Below the pieces are notes generated by a model that ran no database searches, had not been told where the DNA came from, and was given only the letters and a program-made list of their open reading frames with translations. A DNA stretch of 64,000 bases from Phycisphaeraceae bacterium (GTDB lineage Bacteria > Planctomycetota > Phycisphaerae > Phycisphaerales > SM1A02), in the NCBI GenBank assembly GCA_019636735.1, contig JAHBWY010000001.1, positions 248,001 through 312,000 of the forward strand, given 5' to 3'. Positions 24,350-33,346 of the stretch are shown piece by piece. Position numbers and translations under genes: made by a program. Numbering within the stretch: the first letter of the stretch is position 1; each line of letters opens with the position of its first letter.

Positions 24350-24374
24350 TTGCCATAAGAGTCACTTATGGCAA
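24350..24374. promoter_or_regulatory. Palindromic operator overlapping the hipB start codon
   Basis: A perfect 10-bp inverted repeat, ttgccataag (24350-24359) and cttatggcaa (24365-24374), separated by five bases. The right arm contains the hipB ATG (24368). HipB-type antitoxins bind such palindromes to repress their own operon. A possible -10 box TATAGT (24345-24350) abuts the left arm. Confidence 0.7.
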
Positions 24375-24748
24375 AGATCCGTGACATGACGGATGCAGCG
24401 GTCCTGACGGAGCTTGGGGATCGCCTCTCACGGCTCCGTCTCCAGCGCAACCTCACTCAGGCGCAGCTGGCCCGCGAGGCGGGAGTTTCCAAGCGCACCC
24501 TGATCCGCCTGGAGAGCGGCGAGTCGAGTCAGGTCACCAACCTCATCCGCGTGGTCCGCGCGCTGGGCTTGCTCGGCAATCTCGACGCGTTCGTTCCGCC
24601 GCCCCTCCCAAGCCCCATCGCGCAACTGCGCTCGCGAGCCAGGGAACGCCGTCGCGCGTCGCCCGCGACGAAGAAGAGAGGGCCGCCAACCAAGTGGACA
24701 TGGGGAGACGATTCGTCAAAGGCGGTGAGGGGGAGCGGAGAGCCGTGA
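24368..24748 (+). CDS. hipB: HipB-like antitoxin, XRE-family regulator
   Basis: A 126-residue protein. Residues about 13-75 form an XRE/Cro helix-turn-helix (LGDRLSRLRLQRNLTQAQLA, then AGVSKRTLIRLESGES), as in HipB, followed by a Pro/Arg-rich C-terminal tail. It lies directly before hipA with a GTGA overlap, the standard antitoxin-toxin order, and its start codon is inside a palindromic operator, indicating autorepression. The tail is longer than in E. coli HipB (88 residues). Confidence 0.88.
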   Translation: MAKIRDMTDAAVLTELGDRLSRLRLQRNLTQAQLAREAGVSKRTLIRLESGESSQVTNLIRVVRALGLLGNLDAFVPPPLPSPIAQLRSRARERRRASPATKKRGPPTKWTWGDDSSKAVRGSGEP

Positions 24749-26061
24749 GCACAGTTGCCGAGGTCCGCCTTTGGGGAAGTTCGATCGGCGCGGTGTCCGT
24801 GAACGGGCCCGGGGAGATCGCGACCTTCGAGTACTCCGCCGACTTTCGGCGGAGCGGGATCGAGGTCGCGCCGTTGATGATGCCGCTCGACCAGCAGATC
24901 TACAGCTTTCCCGACCTGCCCAAGGAGTCGTTTCACGGGCTGCCGGGAATGCTCGCCGATGCGCTGCCCGACACATTCGGCAGCGCCGTGATCGACGCGT
25001 GGCTCGCCGCGAAGGGGCGACTGCCGCAGGACATCGACGCAGTCGAGCGCCTGTGCTACACCGGGACACGCGGGACCGGGGCGCTGGAGTTCAAGCCCGC
25101 TCACGGGCCACAAAGCCGCAAGTCGACCGTGCTGGAAGTGGACTCGCTGGTGACACTCGCCTCCGATGTGCTCAGCAACCGAGAGAACCTCCAGGCGTCA
25201 TTCGCCGACCCGCACAAGGAACACGCCCTGCGCGAGATTCTCCGCGTCGGTGCATCCGCAGGCGGTGCCCGCGCCAAGGCCGTCATCGCCTGGAACCCCG
25301 CCACGAATGAGGTTCGCTCGGGTCAGGTCAAGGCCCCGAGCGGCTTCGAGTACTGGCTGATGAAGTTCGATGGTGTCACCAACAACAAGGACCGCGACCT
25401 CGACGACCCGCAGGGGTTCGGCGCGATCGAGTACGCCTACTCGCTCATGGCCAAGGACGCGGGCATCCGGATGTCTGAGTGCCGACTCTTCGAGGAGAAT
25501 GGACGGCGCCACTTCATGACTCGGCGCTTCGACCGGCTCGACGACGGTGAGAAGCTCCACATGCAGTCGCTGGGTGCGATGGCGCACTTCGACTTCAACA
25601 ACCCGTCTTCGCACTCCTACGAGCAGGCCCTTGCCGTCATCCGCCGACTCGGCCTGCCGATGGACGCCGTCGAAGAGCAGTTCCGGCGGATGGTCTTCAA
25701 TGTGATCGCTCGCAACCAGGACGATCATGTCAAGAACATCGCCTTCCTCATGGACAAGCGCGGGAGTTGGTCGCTCTCGCCGGCCTTCGATGTCATGTAT
25801 GCATACAACCCGTCGGGCACATGGACCGCGCGCCATCAGATGAGCCTGGCGGGCAAGCGAGAGGGCTTCACGCTCGAAGACCTCAAGGCGGTGGCGGACA
25901 CGGCTTCGATGAAGCGTGGCCGCGCTGAAACGATCGCTCGCGAGGTCGCGACCGCGGTCTCGCGGTGGAGGGAGTTTGCGTCCACGGCCGAGGTCGCTCC
26001 CAGGCAGATCGACATGATCGCCGGCGTGCACCGGCTCGATCTAGTTCGTGCCATGGCCTAG
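24745..26061 (+). CDS. hipA: HipA-family serine/threonine kinase toxin
   Basis: A 438-residue HipA-like protein. The N-terminal subdomain has FEYSADFRRSG and an ALPDTFG motif, the central part has GARAKAVIAWN, WLMKFDG and the YAYSLMAKDAGI helix, and the catalytic core shows RNQDDHVKNIAFL (catalytic Asp and Asn) and LSPAFDVMYA (metal-binding Asp). HipA phosphorylates glutamyl-tRNA synthetase in E. coli to induce growth arrest; the target here is unverified. The GTG at 24745, with GGAG upstream and overlapping the hipB stop, is preferred to the ATG at 24694 inside hipB. Confidence 0.9.
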   Translation: MSTVAEVRLWGSSIGAVSVNGPGEIATFEYSADFRRSGIEVAPLMMPLDQQIYSFPDLPKESFHGLPGMLADALPDTFGSAVIDAWLAAKGRLPQDIDAVERLCYTGTRGTGALEFKPAHGPQSRKSTVLEVDSLVTLASDVLSNRENLQASFADPHKEHALREILRVGASAGGARAKAVIAWNPATNEVRSGQVKAPSGFEYWLMKFDGVTNNKDRDLDDPQGFGAIEYAYSLMAKDAGIRMSECRLFEENGRRHFMTRRFDRLDDGEKLHMQSLGAMAHFDFNNPSSHSYEQALAVIRRLGLPMDAVEEQFRRMVFNVIARNQDDHVKNIAFLMDKRGSWSLSPAFDVMYAYNPSGTWTARHQMSLAGKREGFTLEDLKAVADTASMKRGRAETIAREVATAVSRWREFASTAEVAPRQIDMIAGVHRLDLVRAMA

Positions 26062-26202
26062 ACGCCTTTGGCTCGAATCACGCCCGCTGCTCGTCCGTGG
26101 GTTCCAAGCCTTCCTTGGTCGTTGGAAACCCCGCTCGGGCGCTCCATGCATCGCAGGTCTCGCGATGACGCAATGTCACGCATGCGGGTTTCGAGACCAC
26201 TT

Positions 26203-27051
26203 CTAAGTCCTCGGCCCATGCCCGAGTTCCCTTGCGCGGGCTGCGGCGGCAAGGATCGCCTCCACCATCGCCTGTGGAACGCCCCGCTCCATCCAAAGGG
26301 CGGTGGCTGCCTCCGTTGTTCCGCCGCGGCTGGTGACCTCGGCGCGGATCTCAGCCGGTGGTCGCCCCCGATCGCGGAGCAGGGCGACGGCGCCATCGAG
26401 CGTGCCGACCACCAGCGTCCGCGCGGTCTCTTCGTCGAAGCCAAGGTCGTGCGCGGCAGCGAGCATCGACTCGGCCAGCAGGAAGAGGTACGCCGGCCCC
26501 GATCCGCTCACGGCCGTGACGGCATCGAGCATCGACTCGGGAACGAAGACCACCTCGCCCACGGACCGAAAGAGCGTCGCGGCAAAGGAGTCGTCGGCAG
26601 CCGCACCGGGAGCGCTCGACTCTGCGGCAATCGCAGTCACGCCGCGACCGACGGTGGCTGGAAGGTTCGGCATGGCGCGAATCACGCGAGCCGCGCCATC
26701 CCGATGACCCAGGAGCGTGCCGATCTTCGCGCGCGTCCACCCGCTCATGACCGAGATCACCTCGCGCACGCGATCGTCGCCGGTCCTTCGTCCGTCAGAG
26801 GCCAGGGTCCGCGCAAGTGCATCAAACGACTGCGGCTTCACCGCCAGCAGCAGGCGCTCGGCTGAGAGCGCCTCGGTGGGTTCGCCGCTCACCATGATCC
26901 CGAGTTCCGCCGCGCGGGAGCGCGCCTCGGGAAGCGGATCGATGCCGATCACGCACTCCGGCCGGAGAAGTCCCCGATGCACGGCGCCGCTCACGATGGC
27001 CAGCCCCATGTTGCCGCATCCCAGAAGCGCCAAGGTCGTGTGGCTCACCAC
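26203..27051 (-). CDS. proC: Pyrroline-5-carboxylate reductase
   Basis: A 282-residue enzyme that reduces pyrroline-5-carboxylate to proline with NAD(P)H in the cytoplasm. The nucleotide-binding motif LLGCGNMGLAIVSG is at the N-terminus, followed by LLAVKPQ, MPNLPATVGRGVTAI and the family signature SGSGPAYLFLLAESM...VTSRGGTTEAA. Length is normal for the family. It starts at GTG (27051) and is transcribed convergently to hipA and divergently from accA. Confidence 0.95.
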   Translation of the reverse strand: MVSHTTLALLGCGNMGLAIVSGAVHRGLLRPECVIGIDPLPEARSRAAELGIMVSGEPTEALSAERLLLAVKPQSFDALARTLASDGRRTGDDRVREVISVMSGWTRAKIGTLLGHRDGAARVIRAMPNLPATVGRGVTAIAAESSAPGAAADDSFAATLFRSVGEVVFVPESMLDAVTAVSGSGPAYLFLLAESMLAAAHDLGFDEETARTLVVGTLDGAVALLRDRGRPPAEIRAEVTSRGGTTEAATALWMERGVPQAMVEAILAAAARARELGHGPRT

Positions 27052-27125
27052 AGCAGTATGGCTTCCCGGCTGCGGCGGCGTCTCATGATTCTCGGCTCGG
27101 GGGTGGGCTGATACGATCTCTGCCG

Positions 27126-28106
27126 ATGTCCCGCAGCGCGTACGCAGGCTCCTACGCCCTCGATTTCGAGCAGCCGATCCTCGAACTGGAGCGGCAGATC
27201 GAGGCGCTCCGCACGCAGCCGAACGCCGAGCGCCTCGCCCCCGAGGTGCAGACCCTCGAACAGGCGCGGCAGGCGCTCATCACCAAGACCTTCGAATCGC
27301 TCACCCCGTGGCAGCGAGTGCGCGTGGCTCGACACCCGGGCCGCCCGCAGACGCTCGACTATGTGGAGATGATCTGCCGGGAGTGGGTGGAACTGCATGG
27401 CGACCGTCACTACGGCGACGACCCGGCCATCGTGACCGGGTTCGCGCGCATCGGCACCATGAAGGTGCTGCTCGTGGGTCACCACAAGGGGCGATCGACC
27501 GAGGAGCGGCTCCGCTGCCACTTCGGCTGCGCGCATCCCGAGGGCTACCGCAAGGCGCTTCTGAAGATGCGCCTGGCGGAGAAGTTCCGTCTGCCCATCG
27601 TCACGCTCATCGACACGCCCGGCGCCTACCCCGGCATCGGCAGCGAGCAGCGCGGGCAGGCCGAGGCGATTGCCGTCAACCTTCGTGAGATGAGCCGACT
27701 CCGCACTCCGGTGGTGTGCGTGGTGATCGGCGAAGGCGGCTCCGGCGGCGCTCTCGGCATCGCCGTGGGCGACCGCGTCGCGATGCTTCAGCACGCGTGG
27801 TACTCGGTCATCAGTCCGGAGGGTTGTGCGGCGATTCTCTGGAAGCAGGCGAACGAACAGACCAACTCGCGGGCCGCGGAAGCCCTCGCGCTGACCGCGG
27901 AGGACAACCTTCGGAACGGCCTGATCGACGCGGTGATCCCGGAGCCAGCGGGCGGCGCTCATCGCGATCCGAAGGCGATGGCCGATCGACTTCAATCGTG
28001 GATCGTCGACTCGCTCCGCGAGCTACAACGAATCAGCCCCGACACGCTGGTTCGCCTGCGCTATGAGAAGTTCCGGAACATTGGTTCGGTGACGACGGGA
28101 CGCTGA
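27126..28106 (+). CDS. accA: Acetyl-CoA carboxylase carboxyltransferase subunit alpha
   Basis: A 326-residue AccA, the alpha half of the carboxyltransferase that makes malonyl-CoA for fatty-acid synthesis. The N-terminal LDFEQPILELERQIEAL helix, ARHPGRPQTLDYV, the ELHGDRHYGDD segment, and the crotonase-like oxyanion sites TPGAYPGIGSEQRGQ and GEGGSGGALGI are all present, as is SPEGCAAILWK. Length matches E. coli AccA (319). No accD is in the window. Confidence 0.96.
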   Translation: MSRSAYAGSYALDFEQPILELERQIEALRTQPNAERLAPEVQTLEQARQALITKTFESLTPWQRVRVARHPGRPQTLDYVEMICREWVELHGDRHYGDDPAIVTGFARIGTMKVLLVGHHKGRSTEERLRCHFGCAHPEGYRKALLKMRLAEKFRLPIVTLIDTPGAYPGIGSEQRGQAEAIAVNLREMSRLRTPVVCVVIGEGGSGGALGIAVGDRVAMLQHAWYSVISPEGCAAILWKQANEQTNSRAAEALALTAEDNLRNGLIDAVIPEPAGGAHRDPKAMADRLQSWIVDSLRELQRISPDTLVRLRYEKFRNIGSVTTGR

Positions 28107-28360
28107 ACAACGCGAGTGTGAGGTGGCGGGACCACCGGTGCCGGGGCCTGCATTCCCGCGGACCGTCGCCGCATGGCTGCCCTTGGCCGCCTTGACGGGA
28201 AGCGCCCATGCTGGATATCGTCCGCGTCCGATTCGCCTGCCCGAGAACGGGTTCCGGCGCCTGCCGGGCCCCAATCCTGAGAACCTCCGCACAGCGCTGC
28301 AAGAAGCGGAGACGAAACGACTTGCGGAGATCGGGTTCAGTGAGCAACACACGAGATCGA

Positions 28361-29599
28361 ATGAGCAAGGCGCCAGCCGCCTCCCGTGGCGGTTCACCAT
28401 CTGGCTCGGCCAGCGGGAAGTCATCGACGAAGTCGAAGTCGCCCGCCGCGCGGAACTCCGCCGCAAGCAAGTCGGTTGCGGCCCGGGTGTCGCCGAAGCA
28501 ATCCGCCAAGGCCGCGTCAAAGTCCGACGCCAAGGGCACCAAGAGCACTCGGGGCTCCCAGAACACCTCGGGCGCGAAGAGCACCAAGGGCGCTCAGTCC
28601 ACTCAATCGGCCCACGCCGCCAAGGGCGCGAAGAGCGCCAAGGGCGAATCGAGCGCGAAGTCCCGGCCCGCGGAGTCCGCGAAGACCGCGTCCTCCGCAA
28701 AGTCTGCGGCGTCGGCGAAGTCTGCGGCGTCGGCGAAGTCTTCGCTCAAGAAGGGCGCAGCCGTCGCCAAGGGCAAGACGCCACCCGCCAAGGGCGCCGT
28801 TCCAGCGAAGCCCGCAGCGTCCTCGCGTCCGGGCCTTCGGTTCGGTTCGCGCGACAAGCCGTTGTCTCCACTCTCGCTCACGCCACCTCCTCCGCCGCCG
28901 CCCACCAAGAGCCCGTCGCGCGGCAAGGGCATCACCATCATCGAGCCGAAGCGACAGGCCATGAAGGCGGCGCAGGAAGCGGAGAAGGCATCGAAGGGCA
29001 AGAGCAAGTCATCGCCCAAGCTTGATCTCGCGAACGCCCGTTCCGTTGCGGCGGTGGCGATCAGTGCCAAGGCCGACGCGCATGGATATGTCGTCGTCAA
29101 CGGCCGTCGCGTGCGTGTGATCTCAACCAAGGCCACAGGCGGCAAGCGGAAGAAGGTGAAGCCACCGCCCGCGCCCGCACAGGCGTCACCGCGCGCAAGC
29201 GAGGCGGTGATCCAGGCGATGAAGACGAAACTTCCAACGAAGGACCTGGAGCACTACCAGGAGATTCTTCTGCGCCATCGGCGCGAGCTGGTGGGCCGCG
29301 TGACCGGGCTCGAGGATGAAGCGCTCCGCTCCAGCGGCGGCAACCTTTCGAACATGCCGTTGCACCCGGCGGACATCGGTACCGACACCTTCGATCAGGA
29401 TTTTGCACTTGGCATGGCGGCCAGCGACCGCCAACTGCTCATGGAGATCGACGAGGCGCTCGAGCGCATTGCGCAACGCACCTATGGTGTCTGCCAGATG
29501 ACTGGCAAGCCCATTCCGAAGGCGCGCCTCGATGCGAAACCGTGGGCCAAGTACACGGTCGAGGCGGCGCGGCTGGTTGAGAGCGGCGCGGTGCGATGA
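28361..29599 (+). CDS. DksA/TraR-like protein with long histone-H1-like N-terminal region
   Basis: A 412-residue protein. The last 110 residues are a DksA/TraR-type domain: a coiled-coil (LEHYQEILLRHRRELVGRVT), the conserved ADIGTDTFDQDFALGM stretch and a degenerate zinc-finger motif YGVCQMTGKPIPKARLDAKPWAKY in which only one of the four usual cysteines remains. The first 300 residues are nearly pure Ser/Ala/Lys/Gly/Thr with KSAASAKS repeats and a poly-proline run, resembling linker-histone tails. Start is ATG 28361; a GTG at 28340 with GGAG upstream is an equal alternative. The stop overlaps the lspA ATG. Function as an RNA-polymerase regulator is inferred from family. Confidence 0.82.
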   Translation: MSKAPAASRGGSPSGSASGKSSTKSKSPAARNSAASKSVAARVSPKQSAKAASKSDAKGTKSTRGSQNTSGAKSTKGAQSTQSAHAAKGAKSAKGESSAKSRPAESAKTASSAKSAASAKSAASAKSSLKKGAAVAKGKTPPAKGAVPAKPAASSRPGLRFGSRDKPLSPLSLTPPPPPPPTKSPSRGKGITIIEPKRQAMKAAQEAEKASKGKSKSSPKLDLANARSVAAVAISAKADAHGYVVVNGRRVRVISTKATGGKRKKVKPPPAPAQASPRASEAVIQAMKTKLPTKDLEHYQEILLRHRRELVGRVTGLEDEALRSSGGNLSNMPLHPADIGTDTFDQDFALGMAASDRQLLMEIDEALERIAQRTYGVCQMTGKPIPKARLDAKPWAKYTVEAARLVESGAVR

Positions 29600-30237
29600 C
29601 GCCACGCACGACCGTGCCGGCCTGGCGAAGCCCCGCCGCGTGGGCCACGCTGCTGATCGTCTTTGCAGCGGTGCTGTCAATTGACCTGTGGACGAAGGCG
29701 TGGTCCTTTCGCACGGTCGCCGGTCGTCCAGTCGAACTCACCTATGAAGTGGCGAGCCAGCCGGCGTATCGACCGCCCTTTCACGAGCCGGTTCACGCGC
29801 TTCCATTCGATCTGCTCGACTTCACGCTGGTGGTGAATCACGGCGCCGTCTTCGGCCTCGGACAGCATCGGCGGGGGATCTTCGTGGTCTTCACGGTGGT
29901 CGCCGTGACCGTGGCGCTCTGGGTCTTCGGCTGGTGGACGAACTCGCGCTCGCGACTTGCGCACATCGGCATTGGACTTGTGCTCGCTGGCGGCATCGGC
30001 AATCTCTATGACCGCCTCGTCTATGGCGCCGTGCGCGACTTCCTTCACATGCTGCCGCGCTGGAACCTGCCATTCGGCATTCGATGGCCGGGCGGAAGCA
30101 CCGAGGTCTTTCCCTGGGTCTTCAACATTGCCGATGTCTCGCTGCTGGTGGGCATGGGGTTGCTCCTGATTGCCGCGCGCGACAGTGATCGTGAACTCAC
30201 GAAGGCCAGGCAGGCAACGCCGCCACGAGCGGATTGA
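29596..30237 (+). CDS. lspA: Lipoprotein signal peptidase
   Basis: A 213-residue signal peptidase II, the inner-membrane aspartic protease that removes prolipoprotein signal peptides. Hydrophobic segments near the N-terminus, middle and C-terminus flank the family motifs: NHGAVFGLG, GGIGNLYDRLVYGAVRDF (catalytic Asp in LYDR) and FNIADVSLLVG (second catalytic Asp). It is longer than usual (about 160) owing to an insertion after the first helix. The ATG overlaps the DksA-like stop (ATGA), so the two are co-translated. Confidence 0.93.
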   Translation: MTPRTTVPAWRSPAAWATLLIVFAAVLSIDLWTKAWSFRTVAGRPVELTYEVASQPAYRPPFHEPVHALPFDLLDFTLVVNHGAVFGLGQHRRGIFVVFTVVAVTVALWVFGWWTNSRSRLAHIGIGLVLAGGIGNLYDRLVYGAVRDFLHMLPRWNLPFGIRWPGGSTEVFPWVFNIADVSLLVGMGLLLIAARDSDRELTKARQATPPRAD

Positions 30238-30340
30238 GTTCGCACGGGCCGTCCCCCAGGGCGGTTTCGCGCACGCGGCCAGCCGTTCTGCAAGGTGGAA
30301 CGGCGCCTCATGGTCGCGCGCGGCGACCGCGATGTCGCGA

Positions 30341-30871
30341 TCAGCCCTGCTCGTCGCCCGAGGGTCCGTAGATGGCTGGAACCGGCACGCCGACGAGTCG
30401 GAAGTACACGCTCAGAATTGCACGGTGGTGGATCGAGTGGCTGATGACCCAGGTGCGATAGGCGACCGCGCGAGGCATTTCGAGCAGCACAGTGCCGTTA
30501 TCCCGCAACTGCCACGCGTCCATGACTGAGTCGTCCTTCACCGATGCGATCGCCTTCTTCGCCTCGGCGACATTGCGATCGAAGAGGTCGAGAATGTCCG
30601 CGCGGGTCGAGAGCTTGGGCGTCGCGTAGGGCGCCTCGCCGGGCGGGTTCATGTCGACGAACGACTCGGTGAGGATGTTCGACGCCCACCCGGGGATCTC
30701 GGCGAGGTGACAGGCGTTCCAGCCGATCGAGTTGGACTTCGGGTGAGCCTTCCAGTCGAGCTTGTCCTCGGGCAGTCGCTCGAGCAGCTTGCGAGTGGTG
30801 GCCATCTCGTGCTCGAACTCGGGCAGGTTCATCTGGGCGAAGCTGGAGCGTGTTGCGTTGGTGGTCGTCAT
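30341..30871 (-). CDS. DinB-superfamily protein
   Basis: A 176-residue protein with a DinB/YfiT-like four-helix fold: KLLERLPEDKLDWKAHPKSN is the classic first segment, followed by IGWNACHLAEIPGW (first metal His) and ISHSIHHRAILSVYFRLVGVPVPAIYGPS (further His residues), the usual metal-binding triad. Such proteins are metal-dependent hydrolases or thiol transferases of mostly unknown substrate. The start is the ATG at 30871; the frame upstream runs into the tRNA-Pro gene. Confidence 0.88.
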   Translation of the reverse strand: MTTTNATRSSFAQMNLPEFEHEMATTRKLLERLPEDKLDWKAHPKSNSIGWNACHLAEIPGWASNILTESFVDMNPPGEAPYATPKLSTRADILDLFDRNVAEAKKAIASVKDDSVMDAWQLRDNGTVLLEMPRAVAYRTWVISHSIHHRAILSVYFRLVGVPVPAIYGPSGDEQG

Positions 30872-30954
30872 GGTGGGTGCTTTCAGGGGCGGCGGGCACA
30901 GGGTGCGCGTGACGGAGCGATGAAATCTGAGTGAACCGAAGGAGCTGAAACGGC

Positions 30955-30990
30955 TGAAAGACAGAAAGCCGCCCGGACCTGCGGGCGGCT
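30955..30990 (-). terminator. Rho-independent terminator of tRNA-Pro
   Basis: On the minus strand, a nine-bp stem (30990-30982 pairing with 30975-30967) with a six-base loop is followed by a T-rich tract at 30966-30955 (TTCTGTCTTTC). It lies 12 bases after the tRNA-Pro 3' end. Confidence 0.7.
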
Positions 30991-31001
30991 CCCTGTGTGA
31001 A

Positions 31002-31076
31002 TCGGGCTGGCGGGATTTGAACCCACGACCTCTTGACCCCCAGTCAAGCGCGCTAGCCAAACTGCGCCACAGCCCG
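31002..31076 (-). tRNA. tRNA-Pro (anticodon GGG)
   Basis: Minus-strand cloverleaf with acceptor CGGGCTG (31076-31070) pairing with CAGCCCG (31009-31003), anticodon loop CTGGGGG giving anticodon GGG, and a T-arm GTGGGTTCAAATCCCGC. CCA is not encoded. It is followed by an intrinsic terminator. Confidence 0.95.
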
Positions 31077-31189
31077 TCGATCGAGCGGGGAAGTGTAGCA
31101 CCTGCCCTTGGTTCACGCGATCACGGCAGTTCATGCGGCGCCGCGCGATGGTGCGCAATCCTGCGCAACCGCGGGTGATTGCAGGACAA

Positions 31190-31278
31190 CGGACAGGGTG
31201 GGATTCGAACCCACGATACGGGTTTCCCCGTATACAGCATTTCCAATGCTGCTCCTTCAACCGCTCGGACACCTGTCC
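31190..31278 (-). tRNA. tRNA-Ser (anticodon GGA)
   Basis: Minus-strand class II tRNA. Acceptor GGACAGG (31278-31272) pairs with CCTGTCC (31197-31191), the discriminator is G, the anticodon stem-loop gives GGA, and there is a long variable arm (tacggggaaacccgta) as expected for serine. T-arm GTGGGTTCGAATCCCAC is present. Confidence 0.95.
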
Positions 31279-31306
31279 CGGGCCGGGTAGTGTAGCCGAG
31301 GCCCCC

Positions 31307-32044
31307 ATGGCCGATGTTCCCCCGCTCCAAGGTGTCATCGTGATCGACAAGCCCGTCGGCCCCACCAGCATGCGCGTGGTGGAACGAGTCCGTCGGGCAG
31401 CGGGGGGCGCCCGCTGCGGACACGCCGGCACGCTCGATCCGTTGGCCTCGGGCGTGCTGGTTGTGGCGCTCGGCCGCGCGACGCGACAGATCGAAGCGCT
31501 CATGGCCGGGCCGAAGCGCTATGAGACCGAGGTCGATCTCTCAGCAACCACCGCAACACTCGACAGCGAGGGTGAACTTCAGCCGGTGCGCGTGGAGTGC
31601 GAACCGTCGCGCGATGATCTCGAACGGGCGCTCGCGACCATGCGAGGCACCTTCGCTCAGCGACCGCCCGCTTTCAGTGCGGTGAAGATCGGTGGTCGTC
31701 GCGCCTACGCCCTTGCCCGGCGCGGCGCGGCCGAGGAGCCTCCGCCGCGCTCGGTCACGGTGCACGAGCTCGAGATTGATGACTTCCGCTACCCGCTTGT
31801 TCGGCTCCGCATCCGTTGCGACAAGGGCTTCTATGTGCGGAGCCTCGCGCGCGACCTGGGACTGGCGCTGGGTACGGGTGGCTACTGCCGATCCATCCGG
31901 AGGACGGCGGTCGAGCCCTACACGCTTTCGGACGCTCTCCCCCTCGATGAACTCCCTGAACGCCTTGGCCCGGAGCACCTTCTCTCCTGCGTTCCAGGGT
32001 CAGGGGGGCATCCGGGCGAAACGGCGGGCGAAGACGGTGGTTGA
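31307..32044 (+). CDS. truB: tRNA pseudouridine-55 synthase
   Basis: A 245-residue TruB, which makes pseudouridine 55 in the T-loop of tRNAs. The motif GVIVIDKPVGPTSM is at the N-terminus and the catalytic aspartate is in CGHAGTLDPLASGVL. RYETEVDLS, QRPPAFSAVKIGGRRAYALAR and GFYVRSLARDLG follow in standard order. Start is the ATG at 31307, which begins 29 bases beyond the divergently oriented tRNA-Ser gene. Length is slightly short of E. coli TruB because the C-terminal PUA domain is absent. Confidence 0.95.
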   Translation: MADVPPLQGVIVIDKPVGPTSMRVVERVRRAAGGARCGHAGTLDPLASGVLVVALGRATRQIEALMAGPKRYETEVDLSATTATLDSEGELQPVRVECEPSRDDLERALATMRGTFAQRPPAFSAVKIGGRRAYALARRGAAEEPPPRSVTVHELEIDDFRYPLVRLRIRCDKGFYVRSLARDLGLALGTGGYCRSIRRTAVEPYTLSDALPLDELPERLGPEHLLSCVPGSGGHPGETAGEDGG

Positions 32045-32068
32045 AGGACCCCGGAGGAGCGCGACTTC

Positions 32069-33346
32069 ATGCCACATAGCTCACCACACGACTCTCCCAA
32101 CAGTTCGCCGCCCGGTTCACCTCACGGCGAATCTCGAAACGCACGCAGCGATCAGAGCACGGACCGTTCGGCGGTCTCGCGTCAGGGCGCGACCGTGGCT
32201 TCACAGAGGAACCGAGCTTTCGTGCTCGGCTCCCTGATCATGGCGGCAGCGTGCGCTGCGATCATCTCCATGATTGCCGTGGCTTGGCCTGATCAGGACG
32301 CACCCGCCGCGCCGACCAAGGATTCCACCACCATGACGCCGAACACATCCTCGCCTGCTGCGCCGAGCGAGCGCCTCTTCTCAGGGTCAGGCCACGACAT
32401 CACGCCGCTCTCGAAGGAGCGCGTCGCGGAGCTTGCGGCCGCGCTCTCGCCCGAGGCCTACAAGGTCACGCAGAATCACGGCACGGAACCGCCGGGCTCC
32501 TGCGGCATCATCCTCGACAACAAGAAGGATGGAACATACTGCTGCATCGTGTGCGGGCTGCCGCTCTTCTCAAGCGGGCACAAGTTCAACTCGGGCACCG
32601 GATGGCCGAGCTTCTTCACGCCGGTCGACGCGAAGCACATCGGCTATGTTCGCGACACCTCCTACGGCATGGATCGACTTGAAGTGGTCTGCGTGCGCTG
32701 CAATGCTCACCTCGGTCATGTCTTCAACGACGGTCCTCGCGACAAGACCGGCCTGCGATACTGCATCAACGGAGTCGCGCTTCAATTCCACGAGAAGGGT
32801 CAACCCATGCCGAAGGAGAGCCTGCCTGCCATGACGCCTGCCGTCGCCTACTTTGCAGGCGGCTGCTTCTGGGGCATCGAGCATGTCTTTGAGAAGTGCC
32901 CCGGGGTCATCGATGCCGAGAGCGGCTACATGAACGGCCACACCGAGAACCCCACCTATGAGCAGGTCTGCTCGAAGAAGACGGGGCACGCCGAAGCCGT
33001 GAAGGTGGTCTTCGATCCATCGCGCGTGACCTATCGGCTACTGCTTGAGGGCTTCTTCCTGATGCACGATCCGACGCAGCTCAATCGACAGGGCCCCGAT
33101 GTCGGCGATCAATATCGCAGTGGCGTGTTCACCGTGGATGAGGCGCAACTCGCCGAAGCGAAGGCCTTCGTCGCTGAACTCGCCAAGAGCGGTCGCTTCA
33201 AGGCACCGATCGTCACGGTGGTCGAGCCTGCGAAGACCTTCTACAAGGCGGAGCCGTACCACCAGGACTATGTCTTCCGCACGGGCCGCGCCTGCCATGT
33301 GAGCAATCCTTGGAGCACGGTGTTCGGGACGGCGGCCGCGCATTGA
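32069..33346 (+). CDS. msrBA: Membrane-anchored MsrB-MsrA fusion (peptide methionine sulfoxide reductase)
   Basis: A 425-residue bifunctional enzyme that repairs both epimers of methionine sulfoxide. Order: a Ser/Pro-rich N-terminus, one membrane helix (residues about 52-72), MsrB domain with zinc CxxC pairs (CCIVC and CVRC) and catalytic Cys in RYCINGVAL, then the MsrA domain with GGCFWGIEHVFEK, GYMNGHTENPTYEQVC and YHQDY. MsrB before MsrA is one of the known fusion orders. The N-terminal helix implies an extracytoplasmic location, so an external thioredoxin-like reductant is needed. Starts 24 bases after truB and overlaps the start of the M28 peptidase gene. Confidence 0.93.
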   Translation: MPHSSPHDSPNSSPPGSPHGESRNARSDQSTDRSAVSRQGATVASQRNRAFVLGSLIMAAACAAIISMIAVAWPDQDAPAAPTKDSTTMTPNTSSPAAPSERLFSGSGHDITPLSKERVAELAAALSPEAYKVTQNHGTEPPGSCGIILDNKKDGTYCCIVCGLPLFSSGHKFNSGTGWPSFFTPVDAKHIGYVRDTSYGMDRLEVVCVRCNAHLGHVFNDGPRDKTGLRYCINGVALQFHEKGQPMPKESLPAMTPAVAYFAGGCFWGIEHVFEKCPGVIDAESGYMNGHTENPTYEQVCSKKTGHAEAVKVVFDPSRVTYRLLLEGFFLMHDPTQLNRQGPDVGDQYRSGVFTVDEAQLAEAKAFVAELAKSGRFKAPIVTVVEPAKTFYKAEPYHQDYVFRTGRACHVSNPWSTVFGTAAAH

